Positions 8,549 to 16,908 of a stretch of 64,000 nt of DNA are shown here, in pieces. The stretch is from Armatimonadota bacterium. Its GTDB lineage: Bacteria; Armatimonadota; Fimbriimonadia; Fimbriimonadales; Fimbriimonadaceae. The stretch covers positions 529,805 through 593,804 of the forward strand of contig JBAXHT010000001.1 of NCBI GenBank assembly GCA_037138755.1, read 5' to 3'. Position 1 is the stretch's first letter, and each line of letters starts with the position of its first letter. The position numbers and the translations under genes were made by a program. The notes under the pieces were generated by a model that was not told where the DNA came from, did not search any database, and was given only the letters and a program-made list of their open reading frames with translations.

Positions 8549-10204
8549 TTAAGCCGCTTCCAATGTACGGCTCTGCGCTAGTCGATAAGTGTTGCGACCG
8601 GCTCGCTTTGCCTCGAAGAGCGCCATGTCGGCATGATGTAAGACATCGTAGAAGGAGGCATCAGATTCGTGAACTTCGGCGACTCCAATGCTCACGCTAA
8701 ACTCACGATCCGGCAAGATATCCGCGGTAAACATCTTGCCGACCGCATCCATCACTCGCTTAACCGCCATCTGGGCACCTTGCAAGTCCGTATCGTGATG
8801 AACGATGCAAAATTCCTCCCCTCCAATGCGTCCGAAGACATCAAATCTACGCAATAATGCCTGGCAGCACTTTGTCAGTCGCCTCAACACCTCATCGCCA
8901 GTTGCGTGACCAAAGTTGTCATTGATCGACTTGAAATGGTCAACATCGATCACCGTAACTGAGAAAGGAGAGCCCGTATGTCGGTATCTTTCCATCTCCA
9001 AGATGCCGTCGTTCACGATTTGACGTCGGTTAACCGCGCCTGTTAACTCATCAGTTGACGCAATCCGCATCAGCTCATGCTGAAGCAAAGTCTGCTGCTC
9101 AAGCGACATTTGCAGGCGCTGGTTGATCTCGATTAGCTGATCAGATTTGGAAACTGCGGAATCAACTTTCCCGCAGAGGTGCCTTGCAACTGCCTCGTGG
9201 ATAACTTCACTTAAGCGATACTCAGCATCGCTTGACTGGATATGACGCTGAAGCTCGATGTGTTGTAAGAAGTGACAGGCAGATTGCTCATAGAGTCCCG
9301 CCTTCTGTTCAGCAATTGCTAAATGAAACAACAGCTTGCCGAGACGAACTTTCAGGTTTGCCTTCGCTAAGGCTGTAGCTGTCCTGCGTAACCTCGAGAT
9401 GTACTTCTTTTCATCTCCCAAAAAGAGCAGTGCGTTGGCATGGGCACACATCATTTTCGCTCGACAGCTTTCGTTGTGTAACAAGTCTTTTCGTTGCCGT
9501 GCTCGCCTTAGCGCAGTAATTACTTCGGCCCTCCGTCCAGTGCGTGCGCAAGCGTCAATATGCAAACAGAGCGCATCCGAAAGCGCCAGGATGTTCCCCG
9601 TCTCGCTGACCCCGGCAAAAAGGATTTCGATCTCCTGTTTCCACTCCGATTCATCACCATTTTCCACCAGGAGTCCGATGAGTCTTGTTCGGGACCTCCA
9701 ATAGCTCCAATCGTTAACACCGTGACTACCCAACTCGATAGACTTTTCGAAATACTCTCGAGCTCTTTCTGATTCACCTTCCTTGCAGGCGAGCCACCCG
9801 AAATTGTAATAGATCAGAGAGAGTGAGTGTCTGTCTTTGATACTCTCAGAAATGGTGAGAGCTTCCTCCAAGGTCCTACGAGCACGGTCAAAACGATTAT
9901 TCTGAACGTAATAGCAAAAAATGGGCATCAACGCCGAGGAAGTCTCCGTCATCATCCCGAGCGAAGTGAAAATCTCGATCGCGTGGACTGCAAGCGCGAA
10001 CGCGTTCGACAATGACTGCTCAACTGATGCTGCTGCCAAGCTCCTGAGGGCGCAACCGTGCCCGTAAGCGTAGTCAATTTGAAGTGACTTCTCACGCGCT
10101 TGCTCGGCAAGCTGTTTGGCAATACTCGGGTTCGAGAGGCGTAAGGCGTACGCTCTCTCGTTCAAACCGTCAACTTCTAGCACTGTGCTGGAATAGTCCA
10201 ACAT
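8549..10204 (-). CDS. TPR-containing diguanylate cyclase (GGDEF), copy 2
   Basis: A 551-residue paralogue of the neighbouring 6812-8479 product, with the same order: TPR-like repeats, a short coiled coil, and a GGDEF domain. The catalytic motif is GGEEF (461-465) and the I-site RRFD (452-455). Both proteins end with nearly the same layout (86 residues after GGEEF). The N-terminal halves have diverged much more than the catalytic domains, which suggests different input signals or partners with one shared output. It is 69 bases upstream of copy 1 and may be co-transcribed with it. Confidence 0.88.
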   Translation of the reverse strand: MLDYSSTVLEVDGLNERAYALRLSNPSIAKQLAEQAREKSLQIDYAYGHGCALRSLAAASVEQSLSNAFALAVHAIEIFTSLGMMTETSSALMPIFCYYVQNNRFDRARRTLEEALTISESIKDRHSLSLIYYNFGWLACKEGESERAREYFEKSIELGSHGVNDWSYWRSRTRLIGLLVENGDESEWKQEIEILFAGVSETGNILALSDALCLHIDACARTGRRAEVITALRRARQRKDLLHNESCRAKMMCAHANALLFLGDEKKYISRLRRTATALAKANLKVRLGKLLFHLAIAEQKAGLYEQSACHFLQHIELQRHIQSSDAEYRLSEVIHEAVARHLCGKVDSAVSKSDQLIEINQRLQMSLEQQTLLQHELMRIASTDELTGAVNRRQIVNDGILEMERYRHTGSPFSVTVIDVDHFKSINDNFGHATGDEVLRRLTKCCQALLRRFDVFGRIGGEEFCIVHHDTDLQGAQMAVKRVMDAVGKMFTADILPDREFSVSIGVAEVHESDASFYDVLHHADMALFEAKRAGRNTYRLAQSRTLEAA

Positions 10205-10271
10205 TATAAATCACCCGAAAACTCCAGGAATGAGATTCCAGCTTCGGGGCTGATTTAACCTAGCAAAGTTG

Positions 10272-10712
10272 TCAGGCTTCAGCGCGTTTCTTGATCGCTT
10301 CGCTGGCCGCTTCGAGCTGAGACTTCACCAAGTGCAGAATCAATTTCTTCACCAACGGGCCGAGCGTTGGCACGTTGTACTCGTAGTCCAAAAACTGGTC
10401 GAACCGAGTTCCGCCGTTCTCTTCCGAAAACTTCCAGGTGCCTTCCATCTTGTCGTAATCCCCTTTCACCTGGGAAAATCGAGAAGAGGTTGTTGAATCA
10501 TCCCATATCTCTTCCTGGGTCCATCGCACCTTCAGGTTGAACTGAGTAATCAAACCCACCCAGTCCGCCACGACTCGGCTTCCCTCGCGTGAGGTCACGA
10601 CAAGGCTCTCAACCGCCTTCATATATTCGGGATATCGCTCGCTATCCTTTGCAATCGCATAGACTTTCTCGACGGGAGCATCAATCCAGATGGTAGTTTC
10701 GACAGTAGGCAT
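10272..10712 (-). CDS. SRPBCC-fold protein (polyketide cyclase / COQ10-like)
   Basis: A 146-residue SRPBCC-family protein. The start TTIWIDAPVEKVYAIAKDSERYPEYM is the usual first strand and helix of COQ10/START-like ligand-binding proteins, and the C-terminal helix (PLVKKLILHLVKSQLEAASEAI) closes the hydrophobic pocket. Such proteins bind lipids, quinones or other hydrophobic ligands. It is transcribed away from the dehydrogenase pair at 10819, sharing a 106-base intergenic region with repeated TTGACG motifs. The ligand is unknown. Confidence 0.82.
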   Translation of the reverse strand: MPTVETTIWIDAPVEKVYAIAKDSERYPEYMKAVESLVVTSREGSRVVADWVGLITQFNLKVRWTQEEIWDDSTTSSRFSQVKGDYDKMEGTWKFSEENGGTRFDQFLDYEYNVPTLGPLVKKLILHLVKSQLEAASEAIKKRAEA

Positions 10713-10720
10713 CTCAGTTG

Positions 10721-10760
10721 CGTCAAACTATGTTGACGGCTCTCAGTCTACACGTTGACG
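10721..10760. promoter_or_regulatory. TTGACG repeat cluster between divergent genes
   Basis: Between the SRPBCC gene and the dehydrogenase operon lie three copies of TTGACG: one on the minus strand at 10721-10726, then plus-strand copies at 10733-10738 and 10755-10760. The first two form an inverted repeat with a six-base spacer; the plus-strand copies are 22 bases apart, about two helical turns. This looks like an operator for both genes. One copy may instead be a -35 box. Confidence 0.35.
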
Positions 10761-10818
10761 TGTCCACTCTTTGTCGAGATTAAGCGTAGGAAATGTTGTG
10801 GAGTCGTTGAAGGCAGAG

Positions 10819-11868
10819 ATGACAAGAAGTCAGAGCGTTCCCACCCAAATGCGGGCGGTTATCCTTGAGGCCCCTGGCGTCTTATCCCTCGGCTCGGTCG
10901 CGGTCCCATCTGTCGATCCAGGCGACATTCTCGTCCAAGTCGAAGCCGCTACCACCTGCGGAACGGATCTTAAGGCGTTCAAACGGGGCCACCCCCAGAT
11001 TCCTATGCCCGGAGTCTTCGGCCACGAATACTCGGGAACCGTTGTTGCCGCTGGCGAAGGCGCAAAATTTCAAGTCGGAGATGCAGTTATGGGCGTCCAC
11101 TCCGCCCCCTGCGGAGACTGCTTCTGGTGCCGCCGAAGCCAAGAAAACCTCTGTGAATCGATCATGTCTTCCAAGGTTCTCGGCTCATTCGCCGAATACC
11201 TTTTCGTTCCGAAAAGGATCGTCGAAAAGAACGTCTATACCAAACCAGACAATATCCCCTTCGACATCGCGTCGCTCCTCGAACCCTACTCCTGCGTCGC
11301 CCAAGCCGTGCGAGAAATGCAACTCGGCCTCGGAACTCCGAAAGGTCTCCATGAAGGCCTGAGAGTCCTCGTCATCGGCCCGGGAGCAATCGGTCTCCTG
11401 TTCGTAGCTGCGCTCGAACAGATCGGCGTTGACCACGTCACTCTCGCCGGGCGAAACCCCAATCGTCTTGCCGTCGGAGAACAGTTCGGCGCCGAAACGG
11501 TGAACGTCAACGATCTCAAACCCCAAGGCACCGGATACGACGTCGTCGTCGAGTGTACGGGACAAGTCGAAGTTTGGGAAAAGAGCATCGATTACGTTCG
11601 TCGAGGCGGAACCCTGGTCCTCTTTGGCGGCTGCGCCGGCGGAACCAGAGCCTCCTTCGACACCAAACGAGTCCATTACGACCAAATCTCCATCCTCTCT
11701 CCCTTCCACTTCGGCACCACAGCCGTCAAGCAAGCTCGTCAATGGATTCTTGAGTCCAACGTTGATCTATCGCTCTTGCTCAGCGGCGAAAGAACGCTCG
11801 AAGAAGTAGAATCTACATTCAAAGATCTCGAAGCCGGGACCGGGATCAAGTACGTCATTCGCCCATGA
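10819..11868 (+). CDS. zinc-dependent medium-chain dehydrogenase
   Basis: A 349-residue MDR-superfamily alcohol/polyol dehydrogenase using NAD(P). Visible: catalytic-zinc Cys in TTCGTDLKAF and the GHEYSG motif, four structural-zinc cysteines in CGDCFWCRRSQENLC, a Glu in LEPYSCVAQAV, and the Rossmann loop GPGAIGLLF. The frame extends upstream to a TTG, but the ATG at 10819 has AAGG just upstream and gives a sensible N-terminus. Its stop overlaps the start of a second dehydrogenase by four bases (ATGA), so the two are coupled. Threonine, sorbitol or other sugar-alcohol oxidation are all possible. Confidence 0.87.
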   Translation: MTRSQSVPTQMRAVILEAPGVLSLGSVAVPSVDPGDILVQVEAATTCGTDLKAFKRGHPQIPMPGVFGHEYSGTVVAAGEGAKFQVGDAVMGVHSAPCGDCFWCRRSQENLCESIMSSKVLGSFAEYLFVPKRIVEKNVYTKPDNIPFDIASLLEPYSCVAQAVREMQLGLGTPKGLHEGLRVLVIGPGAIGLLFVAALEQIGVDHVTLAGRNPNRLAVGEQFGAETVNVNDLKPQGTGYDVVVECTGQVEVWEKSIDYVRRGGTLVLFGGCAGGTRASFDTKRVHYDQISILSPFHFGTTAVKQARQWILESNVDLSLLLSGERTLEEVESTFKDLEAGTGIKYVIRP

Positions 11869-12824
11869 AGCTCGCACGTTATGTCGGAGATGGCAAGGTC
11901 GCCATCATGGAAGAAGTCGAACCGACTTGCCCTGAAGGCGGCCTCCTCATCCAAACCGAAGCCTGCGGCCTCTGTAGTGGCGAGCTCATGTCCTGGTACA
12001 TGGACAAAAAAGTGCCGCACGTCATCGGCCACGAAGTCAGCGGCATCGTTGTAGAATCCCAGGACGCCCGCTTCCCCGTCGGCAGCAAAGTATTCCCCCA
12101 CCACCACGCCCCCTGCGGCGAATGCGAATACTGCAAAACCGGTCGCAGCGTCCACTGCGCCCAGTGGAAAACTACTAAACTCAACCCCGGCGGCATGGCG
12201 GAACGCTTCGCCGTCCCCATCGGAAACCTTACCGACACCCTGATCACCAACTCCCTCCGAGCCGTCGACGCCGCCCTCATCGAGCCTTTCGCCTGCGTCC
12301 TCAAAGCCCTTCGCGTTGCCCAAAGGCAAGAAAAACCCGCCGTGATCGGCCTTGGTGTCATGGGCCTCATGCACCTGATCGCACTTGGCGATGGAGCCGT
12401 TGGCTACGACATCAACCCGTTAAGAGTCGCTTGGGCAAAGCGGCTGGGCCTCGACGTCCGCCTCAGCAAGAATCTCGAAGCCAACGCCCACGACACCATC
12501 TACGTCTGCCCAGGAACCCAACAAGCCTTCGAAGACGCCGTGAAAATTGCCCAGCCCGGAGCACGAATCTGTATGTTCGCCCCGCTAGCACCAGACCAAA
12601 AACTCCAGGTCCCCCAAGAGGTCTATTTCCGCGACATCAGCATCGTCAGCGCCTACTCTTGCGGACCCGAAGACACCCGAGCCGCGTGGGATCTGATCAA
12701 CAAAGGCCGTCTCAAAGCCGAGCAAGTCGTCAGCGATTTCATCGGCCTTGACGAGCTACCGAGTGCATATCTGGCAATGAAACGGGGCGAAATCCTTAAG
12801 CCAATGGTGATATTCCAAAACTAA
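11865..12824 (+). CDS. second zinc-dependent medium-chain dehydrogenase
   Basis: A 319-residue MDR-family dehydrogenase, shorter than its operon partner at 10819. Catalytic-zinc residues appear in ACGLCSGELM and IGHEVSG, structural-zinc cysteines in CGECEYCKTGRSVHC, and the dinucleotide-binding loop is GLGVMGLM. The region after the Rossmann motif is shortened. The four-base overlap with the previous gene shows translational coupling. Paired MDR enzymes may oxidise and then process one sugar or cyclitol, but no kinase, transporter or regulator nearby names the substrate. Confidence 0.83.
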   Translation: MKLARYVGDGKVAIMEEVEPTCPEGGLLIQTEACGLCSGELMSWYMDKKVPHVIGHEVSGIVVESQDARFPVGSKVFPHHHAPCGECEYCKTGRSVHCAQWKTTKLNPGGMAERFAVPIGNLTDTLITNSLRAVDAALIEPFACVLKALRVAQRQEKPAVIGLGVMGLMHLIALGDGAVGYDINPLRVAWAKRLGLDVRLSKNLEANAHDTIYVCPGTQQAFEDAVKIAQPGARICMFAPLAPDQKLQVPQEVYFRDISIVSAYSCGPEDTRAAWDLINKGRLKAEQVVSDFIGLDELPSAYLAMKRGEILKPMVIFQN

Positions 12825-12854
12825 ACCTGGAATCACTCGTCCAAACTAGTACCG

Positions 12855-14027
12855 ATGATGCTTGCTACCGCGCTCTATATGGCAGGTTCGCTGGCGTTAT
12901 TCACCGGCGACGGGCAGGACACCGTAAAGGTCGACCCAAAGAAACTCCGAGAGATCCAGGCGTTCGAGCGCGAACTCGACGAGGATAGGCGTATCGGTAA
13001 AGAAGCCGCCGAATACTACGACAAGGAGTATCGGTCCACCAAAGATCCCGCCAACCAAAAGCGCGTCGAAGAAATCGCGGCTAAACTCTCGCTTGTTGCA
13101 AACAGCCAAGCCGGTTTCAAAACCCTCTGGGGTGAAAAGCGACACTTCATGCTGGAGTACAAGTTCAAGGTTGTTGACAGCAAGGATATCAACGCATTCT
13201 CCCTACCTGGCGGGTACATCTACGTTTACGACGGCCTCGTCAAATTCGCTCAAAGCGATGACGAGCTCGCCGGAGTGCTCGCCCACGAAATCTGCCACGC
13301 CTCCCAGAGGCATATGGCATACATGCAAAAAGAGCAGTCCAAGCTCGGTGCCGTCCAGATTCCCCTTATCCTCGCCTCGATCCTCACCGGCTCCAACGCC
13401 GGAGCCCTCGCCGGTAGCCTCCTCGGAACCGCCGTCACCAACGGCTGGAGTGTGAAGGCCGAAGAGAGCGCCGACAATGGCGGAGCCCAGCTCATGATCG
13501 CTACCGGCTACAACCCAACCGGAATGATCACCTTCATGGAACGCCTGCAAATGGAGCAAGGTGCAATGGAAAAAGTCATTGACCTCGGCATCTATCGCAC
13601 CCACCCACCGTCCCGCAAACGCGCCGAATCCATCGAAGCGTTCATGAAGTCGAACTCGATTCCGGTTCGCCGAAGCGCGGTAACCGCCTCCTTCCGAGTC
13701 ACTGCCGCCGAATTCACCCCCGGCACGTACCTACTCAAGTTTGGGCAACGAAAACTCTTCGCCGTTGGCGGAGACAACCCCAAAGCCAGAGCCGCTGAAC
13801 TGACGAAACGCCTCAACGAATTCTTCGACACTGTCCCCGAAATGTACGAAATCACAGTCGGTGACCAAGGCGAGGTCTTCGGTCGCAACCGCCTCCTGGT
13901 CCGCTTCGACGAAGACGATGCTCAGGTCAACAACAGCACCGTGCAGAAAATGCAAGAAGACGCCAGCAAAGCCCTCCGCTCCTGCGCGTTCAGCCTCGCT
14001 TATCACATTTGGGAAGGCCGGGGCTAA
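12855..14027 (+). CDS. M48-family metalloprotease, exported
   Basis: A 390-residue protein with a hydrophobic N-terminus (about residues 1-18). It has the zinc protease motif HEICH at residues 144-148 and the downstream third-ligand segment EESADNGGAQLM, as in M48 (HtpX/Oma1/BepA-like) peptidases. BepA-type relatives act in the periplasm on outer-membrane protein assembly. The C-terminal 120 residues (GTYLLKFGQRKLFAV to the end) form an extra domain I do not recognise. The stop codon lies within a hairpin (14018-14035). It follows the dehydrogenase operon by 30 bases. Confidence 0.85.
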   Translation: MMLATALYMAGSLALFTGDGQDTVKVDPKKLREIQAFERELDEDRRIGKEAAEYYDKEYRSTKDPANQKRVEEIAAKLSLVANSQAGFKTLWGEKRHFMLEYKFKVVDSKDINAFSLPGGYIYVYDGLVKFAQSDDELAGVLAHEICHASQRHMAYMQKEQSKLGAVQIPLILASILTGSNAGALAGSLLGTAVTNGWSVKAEESADNGGAQLMIATGYNPTGMITFMERLQMEQGAMEKVIDLGIYRTHPPSRKRAESIEAFMKSNSIPVRRSAVTASFRVTAAEFTPGTYLLKFGQRKLFAVGGDNPKARAAELTKRLNEFFDTVPEMYEITVGDQGEVFGRNRLLVRFDEDDAQVNNSTVQKMQEDASKALRSCAFSLAYHIWEGRG

Positions 14028-14087
14028 AGCCCCGGGCATTAGGCCCCACCATTGAACTCTTTCAGGAAGGGCGGCGTCTTTGCCGCC
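14018..14087 (+). repeat. two tandem GC-rich hairpins (REP-like)
   Basis: First hairpin: arms 14018-14024 (CCGGGGC) and 14029-14035 (GCCCCGG), loop TAAA, overlapping the M48 stop codon. Second: arms 14070-14075 (GGCGGC) and 14082-14087 (GCCGCC). They fill most of the gap before the next gene. The look is that of short palindromic interspersed repeats or a weak terminator. Confidence 0.5.
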
Positions 14088-14116
14088 AACCCAACTCATT
14101 GGGAGGAAACAGAACA

Positions 14117-14647
14117 ATGAAGATTCGAAAAATCAGCCTCGTCATCATCGCTCTTGCCGCTTTTGGAGTGGCAACGGCTCAGAACCCGACGCAAGGTTCG
14201 GCTCAGGGCAAAACCGCTCGAAACAAGACCGTTAATCACCAGCAAGGTGAGAAGGTTTTCCGAAATGCGATTCAGGAAATCGAGAAAGGAATGCGCGACC
14301 TCAAGGGCGCACTTCACATCTACGATGGCCACCGAGCCGAGGCCATTCAGTATGGTGCAATTGCCATCGGCGAGCTTCGCATCGGACGAATCGAGAACCG
14401 TCAGCAGTCGGCTCAACGCAAGGAGTCGGACAATGAAGATCGGCGCAAGTATTCAGACGATCAGATTCGAAAGAGCAACGCCAAGCTAGTCGAGGCCAGT
14501 GGCCACTACGAGCGCGCTTTGGTGATGCTACAGAAGACAACTGGTGACTACAACGGTCATAAGGTGAACGCAATGCAGAATCTAAAGAGCGGAATTCAGC
14601 AGATCCAACTTGCTCTCAAGCATGTTGGAAGTCAGATCAACCCCTGA
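14117..14647 (+). CDS. small exported protein with an internal duplication
   Basis: A 176-residue protein with a clear signal peptide (KIRKISLVIIALAAFGVATAQ) and GGGAGG upstream of the ATG. I know no named function. The mature part is helical and contains two related units: GALHIYDGHRAEAIQYG near residues 60-76 and TGDYNGHKVNAMQNLKSG near 145-162, sharing Y-(D/N)-G-H-(K/R)-x-x-A-(I/M)-Q. Each unit is followed by a helix. The middle is rich in charged residues and Gln. The repeat suggests a helical hairpin that binds something twice or dimerises within one chain. It is followed by a strong terminator at 14664. Confidence 0.85.
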   Translation: MKIRKISLVIIALAAFGVATAQNPTQGSAQGKTARNKTVNHQQGEKVFRNAIQEIEKGMRDLKGALHIYDGHRAEAIQYGAIAIGELRIGRIENRQQSAQRKESDNEDRRKYSDDQIRKSNAKLVEASGHYERALVMLQKTTGDYNGHKVNAMQNLKSGIQQIQLALKHVGSQINP

Positions 14648-14663
14648 TCTCGAGCTCACCGCA

Positions 14664-14702
14664 AGACAATCCCTCTCTCTGACTTAGAGAGAGGGATTGT
14701 CT
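14664..14702 (+). terminator. strong intrinsic terminator, 17-bp stem
   Basis: Perfect 17-pair stem: arms 14664-14680 and 14686-14702, five-base loop, followed by GTTTGGCTT. It lies 17 bases after the stop of the 14117 gene. Confidence 0.88.
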
Positions 14703-14769
14703 GTTTGGCTTGGAAAAGGTTCTAAGTTTAGCCTGAGGGGTCGAGGGAGTCGAGGTATCGAATTGGGTT

Positions 14770-14811
14770 GTGACACAGCTTCGGGGTTGTGCACGCGAAG
14801 AGATGTGTCAC
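14770..14811 (+). other. compound hairpin in the long gap
   Basis: Outer stem of eight pairs: GTGACACA (14770-14777) with TGTGTCAC (14804-14811). Inner stem of five pairs: CTTCG (14779-14783) with CGAAG (14796-14800), with small asymmetric internal loops. TTTT follows directly on the plus strand. It could be a terminator or part of an untranslated RNA. Confidence 0.45.
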
Positions 14812-15121
14812 TTTTAAGTTCAAATGTTTAAGTTTGTGCATTTGAGTGTGATCATCTGCTGGGGAATTATTCCGGGTTGATCTTGGTTAGTTTGCCCAAT
14901 CTTCGCGTCTGCATGTTTGTTGGGCACAATGGGCACTTTGGTGAACGCCTTTTGTGGGGTGCCGACGTGAAGGTTTTGAGGGGACGATTCGAATCTCAGT
15001 CACGCAAAACTTGCATCATTACCTACAAGCGAGGAAATCGGGGGTTTGTCAACCTTGTTTGATGCATATTTGCTGACAGCTCGATGAGCGGCCCGAGACT
15101 TTGAGCTAGTCATCACTTGGA

Positions 15122-15184
15122 AGTGCTTGGCGAGATCGGAAGGCTGTTCACGCTTAAGCTAGGCTCCTCTGTCAGCCAAGCACT
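15122..15184. repeat. 63-base inverted-repeat element
   Basis: Ten-base perfect arms AGTGCTTGGC (15122-15131) and GCCAAGCACT (15175-15184) enclose 43 bases that hold a further GGCTG/CAGCC pairing. It lies in the gap before the DUF4397 gene. No flanking duplication was seen. Confidence 0.4.
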
Positions 15185-15408
15185 CGGCGGAGATCGCTTT
15201 AACGCGCCACCCAAACTACTTCTGCTTGCCCCGCCCACGCAAGTGGCTCGTCGTGGAAACACGGGAAAGCACCTGATCCAGAAGCAAAATTGGGTATGAA
15301 GTCTCAATCTGTTTCAGCATTAAACAAGAATGTTTCTTGACGAAAAAATTGCTTCGGGATTGGTCTCGTAGGTATGTCCGTGGCAGGGTTGCCACAACGA
15401 GAAAAACC

Positions 15409-16092
15409 ATGAAGACCTCATCATTTTTTCTAGCCCTCGCAGTTGCGGGCTTGACCCTCTTAGGATGCGGAGGACTCTCCGGAGGCACCTCCGAGTCCAA
15501 GCTGCGCGTGATCCACGCGTCGCCCGATGCACCCAACGTTGACGTTGTTGTGGGCGGTACGGTGGCCTTTACCAACGTGCCGTATTTCGCCGAGGGTGTC
15601 AGCACCGTTAAGGCAGGGACCACTCAAATCCAAGTTCGGCCCACGGGCACATCGACCAACGTCATCAACGCAAGCCCAGCGCTCACGACTGGTAACCTCA
15701 CGACGGTTCTGGCAGTGAACAACGTCGCTTCGATCGAACCCCTCGTAGTGGCAGATCCGGACTTTGGTCCAGGCCCGGGTCAAGCCAGACTCAGACTTGT
15801 TCACGCTTCCCCAAGCACGGGCAACGTTGACATTTACATCACTTCTCCGACTGCAACTTTGCCCGCGACTCCGACGTTGGCAAACGTGCCTTTCAAGGGT
15901 GTCAGTGACGCACTGACGGTTTCCGCGGGCAGCTACCGCGTGCGCATCACCCCTGCTGGAGTTCCTGGCACCGTGGCGATTGACACTGGCTCAATTGCGC
16001 TTCCTTCGAACTCGGCGACCATCGCGGTTGCCCTTGATAAGGCAGGCGGCGGATCGCCTCTGACCGCTCGCACCTACACGGCGAGTTACTAA
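15409..16092 (+). CDS. DUF4397 lipoprotein
   Basis: A 227-residue predicted lipoprotein. The signal peptide ends in the lipobox LTLLGC with Cys20 as the lipidated residue. Two DUF4397 units follow: KLRVIHASPDAPNVDV (about 31-110) and RLRLVHASPSTGNVDIYI (about 130-220). These beta-rich domains occur in surface proteins of unknown function. A longer in-frame extension upstream lacks the signal peptide logic, so the ATG at 15409 was chosen. A terminator shared with the convergent esterase gene follows. Confidence 0.9.
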   Translation: MKTSSFFLALAVAGLTLLGCGGLSGGTSESKLRVIHASPDAPNVDVVVGGTVAFTNVPYFAEGVSTVKAGTTQIQVRPTGTSTNVINASPALTTGNLTTVLAVNNVASIEPLVVADPDFGPGPGQARLRLVHASPSTGNVDIYITSPTATLPATPTLANVPFKGVSDALTVSAGSYRVRITPAGVPGTVAIDTGSIALPSNSATIAVALDKAGGGSPLTARTYTASY

Positions 16093-16101
16093 ACATGTCA
16101 A

Positions 16102-16130
16102 TCCCAGCCTCGAGTCGTGCGGGGCTGGGA
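16102..16130. terminator. hairpin between convergent genes
   Basis: Eight-pair stem TCCCAGCC (16102-16109) with GGCTGGGA (16123-16130), between the DUF4397 stop and the end of the esterase gene. It probably works in both directions. Confidence 0.6.
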
Positions 16131-16136
16131 GCGAAT

Positions 16137-16889
16137 CTAGCCCAAGTTGCCCAGGTTAAACGCGATGGCTTCTTGGATGTGCTGGTCCCAGTACTCCCAA
16201 GTGTGGGCACCGGGGAACTCTTGGTATTCGTGAGCGATGCCTGCTTCGTTGAACAGCTTGTGCATGCCCCGGTTTTGTTCGAGGAGGAAGTCTTCGGTGC
16301 CGACGTCGATGCGAATGGCGGGTTTAGGGTCAGCTTCTTTGGCTAGGGCGAGGAGGTCGTTGGGGCCGCCGGGTTGTTTGACTTCGCCGAAGTTGAGAAG
16401 CTGTTGTTTAAGGAAGCCATCGTCATCCGCTCGGTGACCTTCGCCTTGAGCGGGGTAGTTGTGGCCGATCATGAGCGCCCCCGAATGGGAGACGGCGGAG
16501 CGGAAGAGGACGGGGTGTTCGAGGGCGACGCGGAGGGCTCCGTACCCGCCCATCGACAGGCCAGCCGTACACCAACCACCGTCGATGTTGTACCAATGGC
16601 GCAGGTGGTCGGGGAGTTCGTCGGCGATGGCGGTGAGGTACTGGTAGCCATTCACCGCGTTGACGTAGAAGCTGTGTCCGCCGTCGGGCATGACGACGAT
16701 GAGAGGCTTTCCCTCGAGGTAGCGCTCGATGCTGGTTCGGCGCTGCCAGATGGTGTAGTCGTCACTGTAGCCGTGGAGGAGCAGCATGCAATGGTAGGGC
16801 CGCGGGACGTCTGCGTCAGGATGGATGACATAGGCCCCCATCGCTCGGTTGAGAGATTGGGAGAAGTAGTTGACGTGATGCAGGGCCAT
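16137..16889 (-). CDS. alpha/beta-hydrolase esterase (FrmB/EstA-like)
   Basis: A 250-residue hydrolase of the putative-esterase family (S-formylglutathione hydrolase / antigen-85 fold). The nucleophile motif is GLSMGG with Ser112; Asp200 (GTEDFLL) and His229 (PGAHTWEYW) complete a triad in the right order. The LHGYSD segment near residue 39 would form the oxyanion hole. There is no signal peptide. It is the last gene of a minus-strand run behind mtnA (19-base gap). The substrate is unknown; acyl or carbohydrate esters are likely. Confidence 0.88.
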   Translation of the reverse strand: MALHHVNYFSQSLNRAMGAYVIHPDADVPRPYHCMLLLHGYSDDYTIWQRRTSIERYLEGKPLIVVMPDGGHSFYVNAVNGYQYLTAIADELPDHLRHWYNIDGGWCTAGLSMGGYGALRVALEHPVLFRSAVSHSGALMIGHNYPAQGEGHRADDDGFLKQQLLNFGEVKQPGGPNDLLALAKEADPKPAIRIDVGTEDFLLEQNRGMHKLFNEAGIAHEYQEFPGAHTWEYWDQHIQEAIAFNLGNLG

Positions 16890-16908
16890 GGGCGGGTTTT
16901 ACCTTTGT

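Larger units (their letters stand above)
14703..15408. other. 706-base gap without a convincing gene
   Basis: No open frame here shows protein-like composition; the best is 61 codons (14877-15062) without a supported start. Composition is more AT-rich than the neighbours around 14810-14880. The stretch contains a compound hairpin (14770-14811) and a 63-base inverted-repeat element (15122-15184), described separately. It may encode a small RNA, hold gene remnants, or be a long leader for the DUF4397 lipoprotein gene. Confidence 0.5.

Noticed and set aside
11185-12374. long minus-strand frames opposite the dehydrogenase genes
   Set aside because: They are shadows of two well-supported zinc dehydrogenases and show no conserved motif.
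14985-15000. TTCGAAT resembling a tRNA T-loop
   Set aside because: The flanking bases do not form a T-stem, and no anticodon arm or acceptor stem fits around it.
14877-15062. 61-codon frame in the long gap
   Set aside because: No SD, no protein-like features, and an odd Cys/Arg-rich composition; kept as non-coding.
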